From the NCBI RefSeq assembly GCF_036588685.1, contig NC_086377.1, positions 74,220,283-74,284,282 of the forward strand: a stretch of DNA of 64,000 nucleotides, in the 5' to 3' direction. A program made the translations under genes and the position numbers. The notes beneath the pieces are model-generated. The model was not told the DNA's origin. It ran no database searches and worked only from the letters and a program-made list of their open reading frames with translations. The number at the start of each line of letters is the position of its first letter. Positions within the stretch are counted from its first letter, which is position 1. Positions 43,640 through 54,489 of the stretch are shown in pieces. This DNA comes from Mytilus trossulus (lineage: Eukaryota > Mollusca > Bivalvia > Mytilida > Mytilidae).

Positions 43640-43915
43640 GGGAGTATTCGATCTCGTAAAAGCAGATCGCCCAGCAGGTCGATTACAGATGCTTTTTGCC
43701 AAAATGGGTCTCGTAAAAGCAGACCTTGGCAGGGAGCAAAACTTATTAATTTTGACAATACCTTTGATAAATCTAATGTGCGCCGATCTCGTAAAGGTAG
43801 TCCGATATTATTCTGACGCCCAACGGTTGTTTAGCCAGACAAGCTGGGCCGTGTGACCAGCTTGTCTGGCTAAACAGCCGTTGGACGTCAGAGTAATTTC
43901 GGACTATTGTCAAAG
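43640..43915. repeat. TCTCGTAAAAGCAGA repeats and a 105-bp palindrome
   Basis: TCTCGTAAAAGCAGA occurs at about 43651 and 43708, and the variant TCTCGTAAAGGTAG at 43787. The palindrome has 48-bp arms at 43800-43847 and 43857-43904 with four mismatches and a 9-nt loop, GCCGTGTGA. The arm core is TGTTTAGCCAGACAAGCTGG. The two short plus-strand ORFs here (43620-43856, 43631-43816) only translate this structure. Confidence 0.9.
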
Positions 43916-44639
43916 CAGATCGATTAACAGAACTCGTTATCAAATATATTTATGAAAAATATAAATAAGTATTTCTGTCAAAATTCCGACTGTCTAGGCA
44001 TTTTAGAATAAAGGACGACATAAACAAATCAATGAAGGATAGAAAATTTACTCTTTTTTGTAGTCTAGATGAAAATGATATGAATAGTGGAAATTATCCA
44101 AACAATTAAAATTTGAAAACAAATTATTATGGTTCAATGTTTCAATTTTATTGTTCCTTAGGGTTACACCTAGGGTAAAACTATGACAACCTCCCATATA
44201 ATTTTATCAGCAACAAAATTGCCAAAAATATCTTACCAAAATAAGACTTTTAAACCATTGTAAATGCTCTCATGAATTTAACAGAACTTATGTGCTAGTC
44301 CAATTTGAAATTAATTTCAAGCAATGTCAATTTATAAAGATGACTAGTTGTTGTATGACCAATGGATATTTTTATTTGCTATATATGTAAAAAGGTTACC
44401 ATAGCTAAGATGCAAACTACTAAAAGAAGTACAATAAACTTCATGTACATGTAACAACTTTAGTTTTACTCGTCCCAATCGAATGTCAGAATGTCAAGCG
44501 ATCTGGTAATCATGATATATTTATATACTATTAGTATTATTTGATAATCCGCTGAGTAGCTCCATCAGGATTATTCAAAATGTTACAACTTCTTACAGCA
44601 GTCATTGTATATATAAATATAGGTAAAACTTGATACATT

Positions 44640-45660
44640 TTCCGTTTTTACAGGAAAATAGTGTTAATTCATCTTAGATTTTAAACCCAAGCTATTCTAA
44701 CTCCTTAACATAATTATAATACTCCAATAAGTAGTTCGTATGTATTTAACATACTGGAAAAGATATTTTGAAAATTTTACGTAGCCATGGTATTTTGACC
44801 CCCTGCGGTATATTGAACCCCTCTTCTATAGACCTTGATTTTCAAAAATTCAAGCTATTCTAACTCCTTAACATAGTAACAATACTCCAATTTGTAGGAT
44901 GCATGTATTCAACATGCTGGAAAAGATATTTTAAAAATTATACTTAGCCATGGTATTTTGACCCCCTGTTGTATATTGAACCCCCTTCTATAGACCTTGA
45001 TTTTCAAAAATTCAAGCTATTCTAACTCCTTAACATAGTAATAATACTTCAATAAGTTGTTTGTATGTATATAACATGCTGGAAAAGATATTTTGAAAAT
45101 TTTACTTAGCCATGGTATTTTGACCCCCCTGCGGTACATTGAACCCCTTACCATAGACATTCAATTTCAAAAATTCCAGCTATTCTTAATCCTTAACATA
45201 GTAATAATACTCCAATTTGTAGTTTGAATGCATTTTTAAAACTAGCTTGAACAAATATTTTGAAGAAAAAAAAAATCCATTGTATTTTGACCCCCTCCCC
45301 CTTCCATTGTATATTGAACCCCATCCTATAGACTTTGAATTTTAAAAATCCAAGTTTTTCTAACTCCTTAACATAGTTTTAATACTCCAATAAGTAGTTT
45401 GTTTGTATTTAACATGCTGGAAAAGATATTTTGAAAATTTTACTTAGCCATGTTATTGTACCATGGTATATTGAACCCCCTACTATACATCTAAAGGCCT
45501 TTCATGTTAAAATATCTTGCTACTGTAACTCCTTAACATATTTATTATACTCCAATCAGTAGTTTGTATTTATTTTATTAGTTTGAAAAGATGTTTTGAA
45601 AATTTTACTTTTTAAAATCAAGTGAGCCATGGTAATTTGACCCCTCCCCCTTTTTTACCA
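44640..45660. repeat. tandem repeat of about 163 bp, six copies, with CCATGGTATTTTGACCCC
   Basis: TTCTAACTCCTTAACATAG-type text begins units at about 44691, 44854, 45016, 45179, 45354 and 45519. Each unit also has AGCCATGGTATTTTGACCCC and TATATTGAACCCC. At 45940-46075 inverted and shuffled versions follow (GGGGTTCAATTTACCATGG and the perfect palindrome TGACCCCGGGGTCA). Confidence 0.9.
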
Positions 45661-46160
45661 TGGAGAATTAAAACTTAAAAGTCTTCCATTCTATATAAAT
45701 ATTTTAAATTTCAAAGAATTATAGTGTCCAAGCTACATGGTCTAGTTTTAATGCTTGAAGAAGTTTTTTGAATGAAATTTTGTTGGTTAAGACTTCAGAG
45801 CACTTATATACCAAGCAAATATTTTTCTTTTAACCAACCATTGAAAATTGACCTCCCCTTCTTGTATTTATGATTTTTAATATTTGATTAGCTTTTATAT
45901 AATGTTAAATGTTTTATTAATCATCTAAAATGAAAAAAACAGGGGGGTTCAATTTACCATGGGGGTTCAATTTTCCATACAGGGGGGGTTCAATTTACCA
46001 TGGGGGGGTTCAATTTACCATAGCGGTATTTTGACCCCGGGGTCATTTTACCATGGGGTTCAAAATACCATATGACACCGGAAAAAAAATCCCAATTGCA
46101 TGAAAATTCCCAATTTTGATAGTCAAGGGACCCATTTGAAAACACCTGGAATCACCCCTG

Positions 46161-46464
46161 TTTTTATTCGAGAAATTTCAAACAGAATAATTATGTCAGC
46201 TCACTGTAACTGGTAAATAACATCTTGTATGTATAAAAGTAAAGTAAATTCATATCTGTATATCAGTTACAATATTTATACCATGAAATCTGTAAACCAA
46301 TCTCATTCAGGACTGATGTTAAAAATGCATTGAATGTGAATAGCATTAGAAGTGAACTGCCGCTTCTGCATGGATTCCTATCTATGTTTTTAGTTGAACA
46401 TGTTGAAAATACATATATTGATTGTGGTTAAACCACATTATTCAGTATCCTTTACTATCTTGTG
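46161..46464. other. AT-rich DNA, nothing recognised
   Basis: I see no gene, array or element end. Confidence 0.5.
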
Positions 46465-46620
46465 TGCAGAGTTTGCGAAAAGTGTCAGTCCTCAGGATTT
46501 CACCACCTAAATTTTGCATAGGACTGACACATTTTTAGTATTCTTCAATAGATTAATAGTGAGAACCAGCAGATTTTCTTCAAGGACCACCAGGGGAAAA
46601 AAGATTTCGCAAACTCTGCA
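46465..46620. mobile_element. small foldback MITE, TGCAGAGTTTGCGAAA ends, 156 bp
   Basis: TGCAGAGTTTGCGAAA at 46465-46480 and its perfect inverse TTTCGCAAACTCTGCA at 46605-46620 delimit it. Just inside the left end GTGTCAGTCCT pairs with AGGACTGACAC, giving a second hairpin. The target duplication is unclear. Confidence 0.65.
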
Positions 46621-46907
46621 TGTACAATGGCAAGTGGTTGAACTATCTTTAAATCGCAATAAACTGGCTGTATACATGCAAAAAAAAACTATCACCACTG
46701 ATTTCCAATCAAAACTAAACCAAAAGTTGTCCATGCAAGGGAATTAATTTTGATATGAACACCATGAACACAGCTATCTAGATTTATTTATTGGACCTAA
46801 TTATTTAATTAATACATTAAACTTAATAAAAAAAAGTACATTTTATGACTGTATAACGTTCCCTTGTATTTTTTTGAAACGAATGTAACTTTCAAACCCT
46901 TGTTTGT
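46621..46907. other. AT-rich DNA, nothing recognised
   Basis: It is a short gap between two small transposons with no supported feature. Confidence 0.5.
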
Positions 46908-47564
46908 CAGTCAGAGCTCAGACATAAATAAGTCTGAATCTGCTTTTGACTCATAGAGGTCTAAATTTGTAAGTTTAGGATTTATCTCCCTTTAATGCAA
47001 GACAAAATACGACTTTAATAAGTAAAATATTGTTAAGCAAGAAATAATTGTCCAGAATCAAAACTTTGCAAATATCGACTCCTACAAGTCGATAAGTTAT
47101 CAAAATTGATTAACTTCAAGACCCACGCATATTTATAAAAAGTTCATGCGTCTAAATCAAATAATGACAACATTGAAAGACAATGCTTTGTCTTCTAAAG
47201 AAAAATATGAATGAGAGTCTAAAAAATCGGAGATAATGTTAGTTAACCTTACAATGCAACCACCTGGAACCACACTTAATGAGGTAAAACATCTGTTTTT
47301 AGTAAGGATGTTCAATTAGATAATTAAATATAGATAGCTCAAGTCCTTGTGAACTCTCAGACAGGTTTTTGCTGTCATAGGTGGTGTACTTTGGCCACCA
47401 AGTAAAATGTAGTATTTTCATCAACATAAATAGACCTAAACAAGTCTGTCATTTTCTGACTTAGATAAGTCTAAAATTGAAAACAATTTTTTATAATAAA
47501 TACATGTTTTGACTTCTTCAAGTCAAAAACAAAACTCGACTTGTTTATGTCTGAGCTCTGACTG
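46908..47564. mobile_element. MITE with CAGTCAGAGCTCAGACAT ends, 657 bp (copy 2)
   Basis: It has the same ends and same length as 29733-30389. Its target duplication is TTTGT (46903-46907 and 47565-47569). Text agrees nearly throughout, for example AATAATTG-CCAGAATCAAAA and CAACCACCTGGAA-CACACTTAAT, with scattered substitutions. It is non-coding. Confidence 0.9.
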
Positions 47565-47569
47565 TTTGT

Positions 47570-48000
47570 ACCTCAAATATTTCATCGTATTCCCGAAAAT
47601 TATAATATACAGAATCATGAATATTCATATAATATCTATCAAAAGTAATCAGAACCTTCTGAGACTTAACAAGTTCATAGAAGGCCGTAATTGGAGGTCA
47701 CCCAAAGATTTTATTTTTACACACATCTGGGAACATTTTTTTATGGTAATTTGGAGTTATCTCCCATTGGTTTGCCATTCCTACAAAATGTAAATAATAT
47801 TTTTAAAATGAGATAAAATGAGTAGAGCCTGGCCCTTTGTCATTTCTTCGCGTGAGTCAAATTTAACAGAAATATTAAAAACTTACCCTTTAAAGTCATT
47901 GAAATGATTATGATTGATGATTTCTTGGTTAAAAAGAATTGTTTGTAGAACACGTTGTCAAAACAAAAAACAAACCAAAACGAGACACTGAATGACGGGA
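47570..48000. other. unremarkable DNA
   Basis: The 94-codon ORF at 47509-47793 straddles the MITE border, which argues against it being a gene. Nothing else is supported. Confidence 0.5.
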
Positions 48001-48360
48001 TTGGGACAAGTCGGACCAGGAAAACTCGGACCAGTTTTAAAGAAACTCTGATTGGATTGAAAGATATGACCAGTTTGAAACACTGATTGGGCCCATTTAA
48101 GGTCGATTCTAAACAATTTCAAAGACACCTCGGAACAATGTGAAACACTGATTGAGTCCATTTAAGAACGCTTCTCAGTGGTTGATTCTAAGGAAAAAAA
48201 GGGGGCGTAGAGGACGTAATTGACGCAGCCTCCCGTTTGATCGCAAAATAAATAATAAATAATTTTTCACGGTGTATATAGATTTTTAGTATAAAAATGT
48301 CCAAACATTTTTTTTATTTTATTGTCTTAAAAACTGGTCCGAGTTGTCTTAAAATGAGTT
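48000..48360. repeat. inverted-repeat segment with ACTCGGACCAGTTTT
   Basis: ACTCGGACCAGTTTT (48024-48038) pairs with AAAACTGGTCCGAGT (48330-48344). An extra direct copy of TCGGACCAG is at 48011. GAAACACTGATTG recurs at 48078 and 48141. It may be a small DNA element with unclear borders. Confidence 0.45.
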
Positions 48361-48720
48361 TGACAAAATTTCGTTGTTTTATTCATGAATGTCTATTAAA
48401 AAAATAAGTCAAATGGAGCCATTGATTCACATAAATTTGCCAATGAATATTGACTGAATGCTACCATTTCCCCAACAGGAGGATCTTTTCCTTTGTCACA
48501 TCAGTGAGGGTCTGGAATTGGGGAGGGGTGTCGTATTTACAAACTGATTCACCTCAGTGACACATGCAACAGTGGACGATCAATGTATTTGAATGGGGAC
48601 ATATAGTTAGACCCCCCCCCCTTTATCCTGGGTTTGGACCCCCCACCCTTTTAAAAATGGCTGGATCCGCCCGTGCATGCATGTAATTCAGTACAAAGAG
48701 TCACATTTTCCTTCGTCAAT

Positions 48721-50010
48721 TTTGTGACTCATGTCAGAAAGCAAAACTGGTTTGCAAGCCAGTCTCAATACTCTTAGTACATATTGCTCAAAATTGGAAA
48801 CTACAGGTTAATGTTCAAAAATCAAATGTTTTAGTATTTAACTCTAATGGTAAAACATATCTAAATGAGTTTTTCTATAATGATAAGGTCATACAAACTG
48901 TCTCCAAATATTGCTACTTGGGAATAATGTAAAAGTGTAATGGCAACTTTAACTTAGCTGTATCCTTACTAATGGAAAAAGCTAGGAAAGCATGTTTTAA
49001 GATTAAGAAAACAATTGGATTGGATAATCCTTGTACACTTTTAGAAAAATTATTTGATTCATTAGTAAGCCCCATATTGCTGTATTGTAGTGAGATTTGG
49101 GGCGTTTTTGATAATTCGGGAGACAATTCCATTTTGGAAAAATTCCATATGAAATTCATAAAAGAAATTCTAGGTGTTCATTGTAAAGCAATTAATGCTG
49201 CTTGTAGAGCTGAACTTTGCAGGCTACCGTTATGCTCAAAACTATCATTTTCTTGTATTAAGTTTTATGATCATATTTTAAGGTCTGAAAACACACTTAT
49301 ATCCAAAGTTTTTCTGGCAACTGAAAAAAATAACCCCTGGACAAAGAAACTTTATTCTATTTTTAACAATCTAGGATTTTCAAACCTAGCTGGGGGAAAC
49401 TTTTCTATTAAACAATATCTACCAAGTATTAAACAACGAGTGATTGATCAGTGCCCACAGGATCAATCATCAAAAATTCATGATTCATCAAAACTAAAAT
49501 TTTACCAATAATTTCATAATTCAAAGCAGCGTAGTTCTTATGTTGATGTTCTAAGTAATAGATTAGAAAGATCATCTCTGTGTAAAATTAGATTGAGTGC
49601 ACACAATCTTGCTATTGAAAAGGGGCGATATTTAGGTTTACCCACCGATGAACGAGTTTGTAATGTATGTAAATCAGGTGAGGTAGAAGATGAAAATCAC
49701 TTTTTACTGAAATGTGAAATTTTTTCCAACTATAGAATTAACTTTAAAAACAAGATTTTAAATATACTTCCTACATGTTGTAGTGAAAATCAGCTAAATA
49801 TTAATAGTTGTATTAATAGTAATTCTTGAAAAGTCATGAAAGTGACTAGTTCTTATATATATAAATGTCTAGTGTATAGAAACGAGATTTTAGCTTCTTA
49901 ATTATAACATATTTAACTACTAGTAACTGTATGATGTATTCATTGTTGTAATACACTGTAATATGGGCCTTTGCCAATTATTGTAATTGTGTTTGTGCCA
50001 ATAAAAAAAA
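48721..50010 (+). pseudogene. LINE (non-LTR retrotransposon) 3' part, degenerate reverse-transcriptase ORF
   Basis: One reading frame carries recognisable reverse-transcriptase C-terminal text: WKLQVNVQKSNVLVFNSNG, SKYCYLGI, LFDSLVSPILLYCSEIWG and, near the end, LSAHNLAIEKGRYLGLP followed by RVCNVCKSGEVEDENHFLL, a Cys/His finger-like tail. The frame has in-frame stops at 48930-48932 and 49509-49511, and a one-base insertion near 48791-48797 that separates TGLQASLNTLSTYCSK from WKLQVN. After the ORF stop at 49829 a short 3' tail ends in CCAATAAAAAAAATATTTG. The catalytic core is absent, so it is 5'-truncated. The clade is not determined. Confidence 0.85.
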
Positions 50011-50382
50011 TATTTGTATTTAAATATTAAAATATTTGTAATTTCCGAAAGTCAATTGGCAATGTTTTTTTGTAGAATAGTACATTTGTTTTGTACAAGT
50101 TCAACTTGTATGCGAACACAAGCATGTGCACTTTTCTCAGTGGTGGCTTTATTTCAAGAAAAAATAACTAACCTGTTCCCTTTGGAAATGCAGAAATTTT
50201 CACTTCCGCATACAAAAGTCTTAACACTTTCTGATACGTGAAATCTCTGTTTGCTAAGAAATTATCTCCCGGTAAAGGTGTCGATAATTTTCAGTTATTT
50301 TTTTAATTGTTACTTGATCGTCCACCCTCATGACCCTCGCGTGCACCCAACCATTAGACAGTATATTTAACTGCGGAGGGTC

Positions 50383-51568
50383 ACCGACTGATATTAACAT
50401 GATTAATAAACAAAACATACATGTAATAACATCAGATACACATACAACACAGACAGACAGACAGACAGCACATATATGTATTAATACATAGATAACACAT
50501 GCAGAATAAAAGTTAAGCAAGTTATATATTAAAACAAATGTCAAATATCAGCACATAGTAGCACATAGTATTAATATCGGAGTAGCACATGCAAAATAAA
50601 ACACTATACGCACAAAAAAAAGACTGCATGCAGCAATAGTAAAGGTAATGCATAAGCAAAAGAAATAAATTGCTTGTTGTTTTTGGCCGTGGTATATCTG
50701 CTATGCCTTTGTACCTGAGTTCATATGAAATTTCTTTAAAATTTACTAAACTATGTAGGAATTCTGGACTTGATTTATTAATTATTTTATATGTCTCTAA
50801 TGCCATGGTTCTCAATCTTCTCATTTTTAGTGCTGGTAGCTTAGACTGTTCAAGAAGTGTATCGTAAGAATTAGTGTAGTCGTCATAAATAAATCTGAGT
50901 GCTCTTTCTTGTATTTTTTTCTATTTTCCTTGTGTTTTGTTCACTGCAGAAGTGCCATGTAAGAGGACAGAAGCTGAGGTTTGACATGATAAATGAGTGG
51001 TATATTGTAAGTTTAGAAAGTCTGGTGAGATGAGTGCCAATTCTTTTTAGAACGTTTAGTTGTCGTGCAGCTTTTTTGCAAATATTTGAAATGTCACATT
51101 TTATATTGAATCCATTTAGGTTGACAACGATATTTTGAGTGTGTGTTTTTTTTTTATCTATGGCAATTGCCTGGAATTTTTCTGGGTTTGCCTGCATTTT
51201 GTTGAAAGAGAACCATGATATTAGGGAATTACTATCTTCCTCTAAGGGTTTAATAACTAATTCCAAAGTAGTACCTGTTTTTGAGAGGGTGTTATCATCA
51301 ACATAGTTATATGAATCACAGTGTTTGACAAAACGAAAAATAGCATTTATGAATAAATTAAATAATACAGGGCCTAGTATAGATCCCTGAGGAACACCTT
51401 TATATATATCTTGCATTTGACTCTGGCCTATTTTTACACACTGTTTTCTTGCAGTCAGATAGCTTTTGAGTATATACAGAACAAATGGACTAAGGCCATA
51501 TTTTTCCAATTTAAAAAGAAGTAAATCATGTTAAAACATGTATGTTTTGTTTATTAATATCAGTCGGT
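50383..51568. repeat. inverted-repeat pair flanking a reverse-transcriptase fragment
   Basis: ACCGACTGATATTAA followed by TAAACAAAACATACATGT (50383-50424, with an extra CATGATTAA) matches in inverse ACATGTATGTTTTGTTTATT plus AATATCAGTCGGT (51536-51568). The right arm abuts the truncated LINE ORF almost directly. Between the left arm and the LINE are ACAG and AGCACATAGT simple repeats. Confidence 0.75.
50660..51531 (-). pseudogene. LINE reverse-transcriptase fragment (Jockey/CR1-like), frameshifted
   Basis: The frame starts HDLLLFKLEKYGLSPF at 51531 and includes GVPQGSILGPVLFNLFINAI and YNYVDDNTL, the reverse-transcriptase palm motifs (FADD-type box as YVDD). It continues CPLTWHFCSEQNTRKIEK. 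A seven-T run at 50914-50920 shifts the frame; beyond it the other frame continues RFIYDDYTNSYDTLLEQ and MRRLRTMALETYKIINKSS. Both the N-terminal part and the 3' end of the element are missing. It is on the opposite strand to the LINE at 48721-50010 and belongs to a different lineage by its motifs. Confidence 0.88.
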
Positions 51569-52212
51569 TTAAAGATTTCTTAAGAGCTCATGTTCATTGT
51601 TATTGTGTATATATGCAACCCGACTTTACTTTACTTTTACTTTTTACAGTGTGAATGGGGTATATAAAATATAGAATAATTGGGGGACCAACATTATGTC
51701 CGGGGATACAGAGGCACGTATGTATGGTTTAAACAAATCAGGACTAATCTGGACACAATCTAATCAGTATATACTTTGCTTTCGTCAGCATGGTCAGCGT
51801 ATTTGAAGTTTTGGAGGAATGTTTATAGGTTTCTGCTCATTGTTAAAAATTCACATGGTACATGTAAAATCAACCTTTTCGTGTATATTTGTGCGTAAAA
51901 AGCAAGCATCACGTTTTCCGATATTTTATGATTCCGTAATTTTTTACATGGGGTGGCTCATACGTGTTTTGTTCCATACTCGTATGGTCTGGGCAACATC
52001 AGTATATACTTTGCTTTCGTCAGCGTATTTGAAGTTTTTAAGGAATGTTTATAGGTTTCTGCTCATTGTTGGAGGATTTTCAGTGACATAATATGATATT
52101 TTTGTAGGGTTGTTATGTCAGCGACGTTCTCCATGTCTCGCTTTTTTTCTATTTGCCTATATACTCCACCCGTACACATGCGGTCTTGGTAGTTTTTACT
52201 ACATTAAGTTAT
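51569..52212. other. DNA with a direct repeat, no gene
   Basis: CAGTATATACTTTGCTTTCG and GAATGTTTATAGGTTTCTGC, separated by about 35-60 bp, occur at about 51765-51840 and again at 51998-52067. The 90-codon ORF spanning them (51819-52091) is not convincing. Confidence 0.55.
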
Positions 52213-52392
52213 AGATATTTTATATCTTTTGGACAGTTTTGTGGTGTTTCGTAAATTATACCATAGCTTTTGTTGAAACCCCTGGCATTAACCTCACGAG
52301 ACGAAGTCGAGTGAGGTTGCCGAGGGGTTTCAACAAAAACTATGGTATAATTTACGAAACACCACAAAACTTTCCAAAAATATAAAATATCT
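52213..52392. repeat. 180-bp palindrome
   Basis: The left arm 52213-52296 and right arm 52311-52392 pair almost throughout, with blocks such as GTGGTGTTTCGTAAATTATA against TATAATTTACGAAACACCAC and GTTGAAACCCCTGG against CCGAGGGGTTTCAAC. The centre is GAGACGAAGTCGA. It looks like a foldback MITE. Confidence 0.9.
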
Positions 52393-52689
52393 ATTTTAAC
52401 CTATTGCATCTTTCACTGTTAAAAATTTTGTATTTCATATATATTTTTGTTTGTTTACATCGATATAACTTTAATAAGAATCTGTAAAATAACCCTTTTC
52501 GGACCTTACACTTAAGGCTCCGCCTACTTCTTAAAACTAGCACGGGCTTCAGAAACAGCGGGTATTCAGTTTAAAAAGATTTTTCGACAGCGATGGATGC
52601 ATCTTTACATTGGTGATGAAAAAAAATTTAAAGATGTTTTGGACACAAGAAACTCATGATTATGCATAATACTGACACGTTATTATTGA

Positions 52690-53030
52690 CCTAGATACAC
52701 ACAGTGTACAGGGGTCGTTTTAAAACAACTAAGACAACTATCCACCATGGTCGACATTAAATACATGTAGAGGCTTTCTATAATGAGCAAAATCCATTCT
52801 GTATAGACATAAGTCAGCTTACAAAAACCCAAATACAACACAACGTGATACAATTCAAACGAGATAATGAACGGCCCGATTTTTGACAAAACAATAAACG
52901 AAAAAAGAAAAATAATAGATATGATCAACAATTTACCAACGAACAAGTGAATTTCAGGCTCCTGACTTGGAACAGGCACTTTAAGAATATGACGGGGTTA
53001 AACATGTTTGTTATCGTTTTTGAAACCCTC
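52690..53030 (-). repeat. mussel-type dispersed repeat, inverted, ending GGGGTTAAACATGTTT
   Basis: CAGGCTCCTGACTTGGAACA and GACGGGGTTAAACATGTTTG are the inverse of the head of the 1435-1735 copy (AACATGTTTAACCCCGCC, CGAGTCAGGAGCC). The 98-codon minus ORF (52683-52979) is part of it. Confidence 0.65.
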
Positions 53031-53118
53031 TCCTAAATTGAGACAGTGGTGTAACAGCCCAATATAAAAACGAAGTGTAAAAATCAGTTCGAAATGGTGA
53101 CGATTTCTTCTTGTCGAG

Positions 53119-53325
53119 TTGCAATTGCGAGTCACAAAAAGTCGAGTTGCGAGTTTAAAAAATCGAGATTTAAGTTACAAAAGTCGAATTGTGAGTTTAG
53201 AAAGTCGAGTTGTGAGTTTAGAAAATCGAGTTGTGAGTTTTGAAAGTCGAATTGTGAGTTTCGAAAGTCGAGTTGCGAGTTACAAATGTCGAGTTGCGTT
53301 TTACAAAAGTCGACTTGCGAGTTAA
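53119..53325. repeat. 21-bp tandem repeat, about ten copies, encoding heptads
   Basis: The unit is GTCGAGTTGTGAGTTTAGAAA with variants. As 21 bp is seven codons, the plus strand has an open 68-codon frame of heptads such as SRVVSLE and SRIVSFE. It is probably incidental; no start context, splice sites or homologue support a gene. Confidence 0.85.
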
Positions 53326-54060
53326 GTACACTTCCTGTCTTTCATGTTTACTGAGCGCACAAAGTGCCAGTTGGATATTCAAAGTGTATTGGGAAAACCT
53401 ACCTGGGACCGCTAAAGAGGGTGAGACCCCCCCTGGTCTTTCAATGTCCACACAATTTAACTAAATCATAAACTCTGTACATATAAAGGTTGTATTAGAA
53501 GGATTCTCCAGAATACTGTCATATTCAATATCTATGGAGGGCTTATATTGTCACTTTTCAGCTAAAAATTATCAAAATTTTAGGACAAAGAGAACAGGGC
53601 AATGGTGAGAGCCCCCTAATCTCTCAATCATTCTAATATTATTCAGATATTTATTCAATAGGTAGATACAAACTGACTAAAAGGAATTTGGGTACACTAC
53701 CTAATTTCTATGTTTACGGAGGGCCAACTGGCACTTTGGGCCCTCTGTAAACATAGAAGACAGGAAGTGTACCCAAATTCATTTAAGTCACGTTTGTATT
53801 TTCATATCAATTAATTGTCTACTTATTATTAGACAGATTGAGAGATAAGGGGGATCTTAACATTGCCATGCGCTCTTTGTCCTGAAATGTTGATATTTTT
53901 TTGCTGAAAAGTCTAAGCCCTCCGTAGATATTAAAGATGACATTATTCTTGGAGATCCTTTCATACAATCTTTATACATACAGAGTCTATGATTTCGTCC
54001 AATTTTATGGACATTGACAGAACAGGGGGGTCTCATCGTCCTTTATGCGGTCTCACTATA
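53326..54060. repeat. large near-palindrome, arms of about 330 bp
   Basis: The left arm (about 53395-53725) and right arm (53738 to about 54060) are inverted copies. The innermost arms are CTATGTTTACGGAGGGCC and GGGCCCTCTGTAAACATAG around a 12-nt loop, AACTGGCACTTT. Outer matches include GGGTGAGACC against GGTCTCAC and CATAAACTCTGTACATATAA against TTATACATACAGAGTCTATG. A third copy of the loop region, CACTTCCTGTCTTTCATGTT and AAAGTGCCAGTTGG, lies at 53330-53378. Confidence 0.9.
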
Positions 54061-54480
54061 TATTTTTTGGGGGGCTTTTCATATATATTTTATTCATATT
54101 TCTAAATGTTTCTAGAGTGAGCGGTTTTTGTTTTTGTTTTAAGAATTATTAGATATAAATTAAAGTATTGATGTAGTTTTATTGATAGAAAACTATATTA
54201 CATAAAGACAAATATGCAACTTACATAAGCAATGATAAGTGTTAATATTCGAGGATCACGAAAGTTTAAGACAACTTGAAGGGGTCATAAAACGATTTCC
54301 TACGTATCGTTTCACTCCTTTCAACTTTGAAAACCATTCTTTTAATGTTATCAAATATTATATTTTTTCATGATTTTCAACTAAATTTGAATATCAAACC
54401 GACTGCTAGCAGCCGGTTGGATATTGAATATCGAATAACGAACCGGCCGCTAACTCATATCCATTCTGATTTCACTTAAA
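54061..54480. other. AT-rich DNA, nothing recognised
   Basis: A small inverted pair near 54390-54450 (GACTGCTAGCAGCCGG) is the only structure noticed. Confidence 0.45.
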
Positions 54481-54489
54481 AAACATGAT

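Larger units (their letters stand above)
43277..46160. mobile_element. hAT-like element with CAGGGATGATTC ends, 2.9 kb, no transposase
   Basis: The left end CAGGGATGATTCTA and right end TGGAATCACCCCTG are inverted repeats with two mismatches in 14. TTTTT flanks both sides (43272-43276, 46161-46165), consistent with a 5-bp duplication but weak because it is homopolymeric. The right-end text CCCAATTTTGATAGTCAAGG matches, inverted, the fragment at 14165-14262. The interior contains the 43800-43904 palindrome and a 163-bp tandem array. Confidence 0.7.

Noticed and set aside
43620..43856. 78-codon ORF with LVKADRPAG and LVKADLGRE repeats
   Set aside because: It covers the TCTCGTAAAAGCAGA direct repeats and half of the palindrome; no gene structure is visible.
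49593..49829. 78-codon ORF with CNVCKSGEVEDENHF as a stand-alone zinc-finger protein
   Set aside because: It is in the same frame as the upstream reverse-transcriptase fragment, separated only by an in-frame stop, and is the C-terminal part of the LINE ORF.
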